Of a stretch of DNA of 53,350 nt, positions 51,757 to 53,350 are shown piece by piece. The first letter of the stretch is position 1, and the number at the start of each line of letters is the position of its first letter. Under the pieces are notes generated by a model. The model saw only the letters and a program-made list of their open reading frames with translations. It did not search any database and had not been told where the DNA came from. The DNA comes from an uncultured Bacilli bacterium (GTDB lineage: Bacteria > Bacillota_I > Bacilli_A > RF39 > UBA660). The stretch covers positions 1-53,350 of the forward strand of contig CAKOJI010000004.1 in the NCBI GenBank assembly GCA_934089255.1, written 5' to 3'. Position numbers and translations under genes: made by a program.

Positions 51757-53350
51757 TCTTATTATATTCCTTTTTTAAATATATTGCTAGTATTGATAAA
51801 TCTGCTGGGTTTACACCACTTATACGTGATGCTTGTGCTAATGTAACTGGAGCAACACTAGTTAGTTTTTGTTTTGCTTCGCTGGCTAAATTAGTTATTT
51901 TATTATAGTCTATATCTTTTGGTATTTGTTTAGATTCTAACTTTAATAATTTTTCTACCTCTTTTAACTCTTTATTAATATAACCTTCGTATTTTATTAA
52001 TATTTGTGCTTGATTATATACTTCTTTTTCATATTTTTTTTCTATTATATTTTCATCTAGTAATAAATCTAACGTAATTTCTGGACGTTTTAAAAATGTA
52101 TATAGATTAGTTCCATTTTCTAATTTTTCTGTATTCATTTTATTTAATATATTTTGTGTTATGTTTTTATTAGATATTTTAGTTTCTTTTAATTCATTTA
52201 TTAATTTGTCTATATTATTTTCTTTTTCTATAAGTTTATTGTATTTTTCTTCACTAATAAGTCCTGCTTCATAACCATATTTGCGTAATCTTATATCTGC
52301 ATTATCATGTCTTAAAAGTAATCTAAATTCTGCACGACTTGTTAACATTCTATATGGTTCTTTTGTACCTTTTGTCACTAAATCGTCAATTAGTACTCCT
52401 ATATATGATTCATTTCTTTTTAAAATTAATGGCTCTTTATTTTGAATTTTTTTCACTGCATTAATTCCTGCTATGATTCCTTGTCCTGCTGCTTCTTCGT
52501 AACCACTTGTTCCATTTATTTGTCCTGCTGTAAATAAATTGTTAATTACTTTTGTTTCAAGTGATGGTTTTAGTTGTAGAGGATTTATTGCATCATATTC
52601 TATTGCATAAGCATATTTTAATATTTTAGAATTTTCTAATCCTTTTAAACTATGTACCATTTTTTCTTGAACGTCTGTTGGCATTGATGTTGAGAAACCT
52701 TGTAAATATAAATCATCATAATATAGGCTTTCTGGTTCCAAGAATAATTGATGTCTTTCTTTGTCTGCAAATCTTACTATTTTATCTTCAATGCTAGGAC
52801 AATATCTAGGTCCTATTCCTTCTGCGTATCCACCATACATTGCACTTCTTGATAGATTTTCTTTTATTATATTATGTGTATTTTCATTAGTGTAAACTAA
52901 ATAACATTTTTCCTGTTTATCTTTGTCATAATATATTTCATTTTCTGTATTAAATGTCCAATATTCATCATCGCCAGTTTCTTCTTTTAGAACACTGAAA
53001 TCTACACTATTTTTATCTATTCTTTGTGGAGTACCAGTTTTAAGTCTCAATATATCAAATCCTAATTCTTTTAATTTAGTACTTAAAAATTTTGACCTTC
53101 TTTCTCCATGAGGACCTTCTAATTTGTTTGTATCACCTACTAATATTTTACTTCTTAGGTATGTTCCTGTAGTCAATACTAATGATTTACAATAATATTT
53201 TGTTCCGTCTTCTAATATTATTCCTTTTATCGTGTTATTATCAGTTATTAGGTCTTCTACCATACCTTCTATAATTGTTAAATTTGTTGTGTTTTGTAAA
53301 GTTTTTAGCATATTTTTTGGATATGTTATTTTATCTGCTTGTGCTCTTAA
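51749..53350 (-). CDS. mnmG: tRNA uridine-5-carboxymethylaminomethyl synthesis enzyme MnmG, 5' part off window
   Basis: Works with MnmE to add the carboxymethylaminomethyl group at wobble U34. The visible 533 residues begin 'LRAQADKITYPKNMLK', upstream of the first internal Met at 53311. They include 'GTYLRSKILVGD', 'GPHGERRSKFLS', 'RLKTGTPQRID', 'YCPSIEDKIVRF', 'QLFLEPES', 'GQINGTSGYEEAAGQG' and 'LTSRAEFRLLLRHDNAD', all MnmG hallmarks. The FAD-binding N-terminus lies beyond the edge. The mnmG-rsmG-parB/noc order indicates proximity to oriC. Confidence 0.97.
   Translation of the reverse strand, partial: LRAQADKITYPKNMLKTLQNTTNLTIIEGMVEDLITDNNTIKGIILEDGTKYYCKSLVLTTGTYLRSKILVGDTNKLEGPHGERRSKFLSTKLKELGFDILRLKTGTPQRIDKNSVDFSVLKEETGDDEYWTFNTENEIYYDKDKQEKCYLVYTNENTHNIIKENLSRSAMYGGYAEGIGPRYCPSIEDKIVRFADKERHQLFLEPESLYYDDLYLQGFSTSMPTDVQEKMVHSLKGLENSKILKYAYAIEYDAINPLQLKPSLETKVINNLFTAGQINGTSGYEEAAGQGIIAGINAVKKIQNKEPLILKRNESYIGVLIDDLVTKGTKEPYRMLTSRAEFRLLLRHDNADIRLRKYGYEAGLISEEKYNKLIEKENNIDKLINELKETKISNKNITQNILNKMNTEKLENGTNLYTFLKRPEITLDLLLDENIIEKKYEKEVYNQAQILIKYEGYINKELKEVEKLLKLESKQIPKDIDYNKITNLASEAKQKLTSVAPVTLAQASRISGVNPADLSILAIYLKKEYNKNE

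Noticed and set aside
1..53350. tRNA, rRNA genes or CRISPR arrays
   Set aside because: No cloverleaf with a TTCGAnTC-type arm, no rRNA sequence, and no regularly spaced repeats were seen.

Overview
This window is a very AT-rich, gene-dense bacterial chromosome segment (roughly a quarter G+C by eye). It looks like a Bacillota (Firmicutes) lineage with a reduced genome. UGA is a stop codon (addA ends in TGA; the DUF1146 gene ends in an ATGA overlap with spoIID), so this is code 11 and not a Mycoplasma. It still has peptidoglycan genes (murA, murD, a class A PBP, endopeptidase, carboxypeptidase, deacetylase), a sporulation subset (spoIID, spoIIQ-like, spoIIR), RNA polymerase delta, a CIRCE heat-shock operator and pyruvate:ferredoxin oxidoreductase. 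Together these fit an anaerobic, gut-type member of the Bacilli such as the RF39 or 'Mollicutes-like' uncultured groups. That placement is inference.

Layout. 1-6000: a small two-gene unit of unknown role, an RluA-type pseudouridine synthase, hisS, a TetR regulator and a short clpB under CIRCE control. 6000-11450: a minus-strand accessory run with a transglutaminase-like protein, a VirD4-like ATPase coupled to a MerR regulator, a small coiled-coil protein and a 460-residue protein of unknown function. 11700-17250: cell-surface genes (polymer-forming membrane protein, Lys-rich membrane protein, Ig-domain deacetylase, VanY carboxypeptidase, NlpC/P60 protein). 17300-24600: DNA repair, with addB and addA divergent and a second UvrD-type helicase. 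24579-28650: an overlapping murL-murD-glycosyltransferase operon. 28650-31400: a phosphopantetheinyl transferase, then a mobile-element scar (integrase remnant, PD-(D/E)XK nuclease, tandem repeats). 31417-36870: recG and nifJ. 36980-46670: a long minus-strand block with gene contents close to the Bacillus subtilis rpoE-prfA-prmC-spoIIR-mntP / murA-spoIID-spoIIQ regions. 46760-53350: a class A PBP, a membrane-anchored paralogue, a ParB/Noc protein, rsmG and the 3' part of mnmG. The last three usually lie close to oriC in Firmicutes.

The signals most worth following are these. (1) A MurL-like epimerase gene overlaps murD, which suggests D-glutamate enters peptidoglycan by epimerising a UDP-MurNAc-L-Ala-L-Glu intermediate instead of through a glutamate racemase. 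(2) Three unannotated small-RNA candidates each have a promoter, hairpins, an intrinsic terminator and an exposed C4-C5 run, like Gram-positive anti-Shine-Dalgarno sRNAs. (3) A terminator hairpin contains the only visible spoIIR ribosome binding site. (4) An accessory cluster pairs a solitary VirD4-like ATPase with cytosolic putative effector enzymes. (5) Two membrane-anchored genes share their upstream region and anchor but not their ectodomains. Terminators that overlap stop codons recur through the window and show strong compaction.
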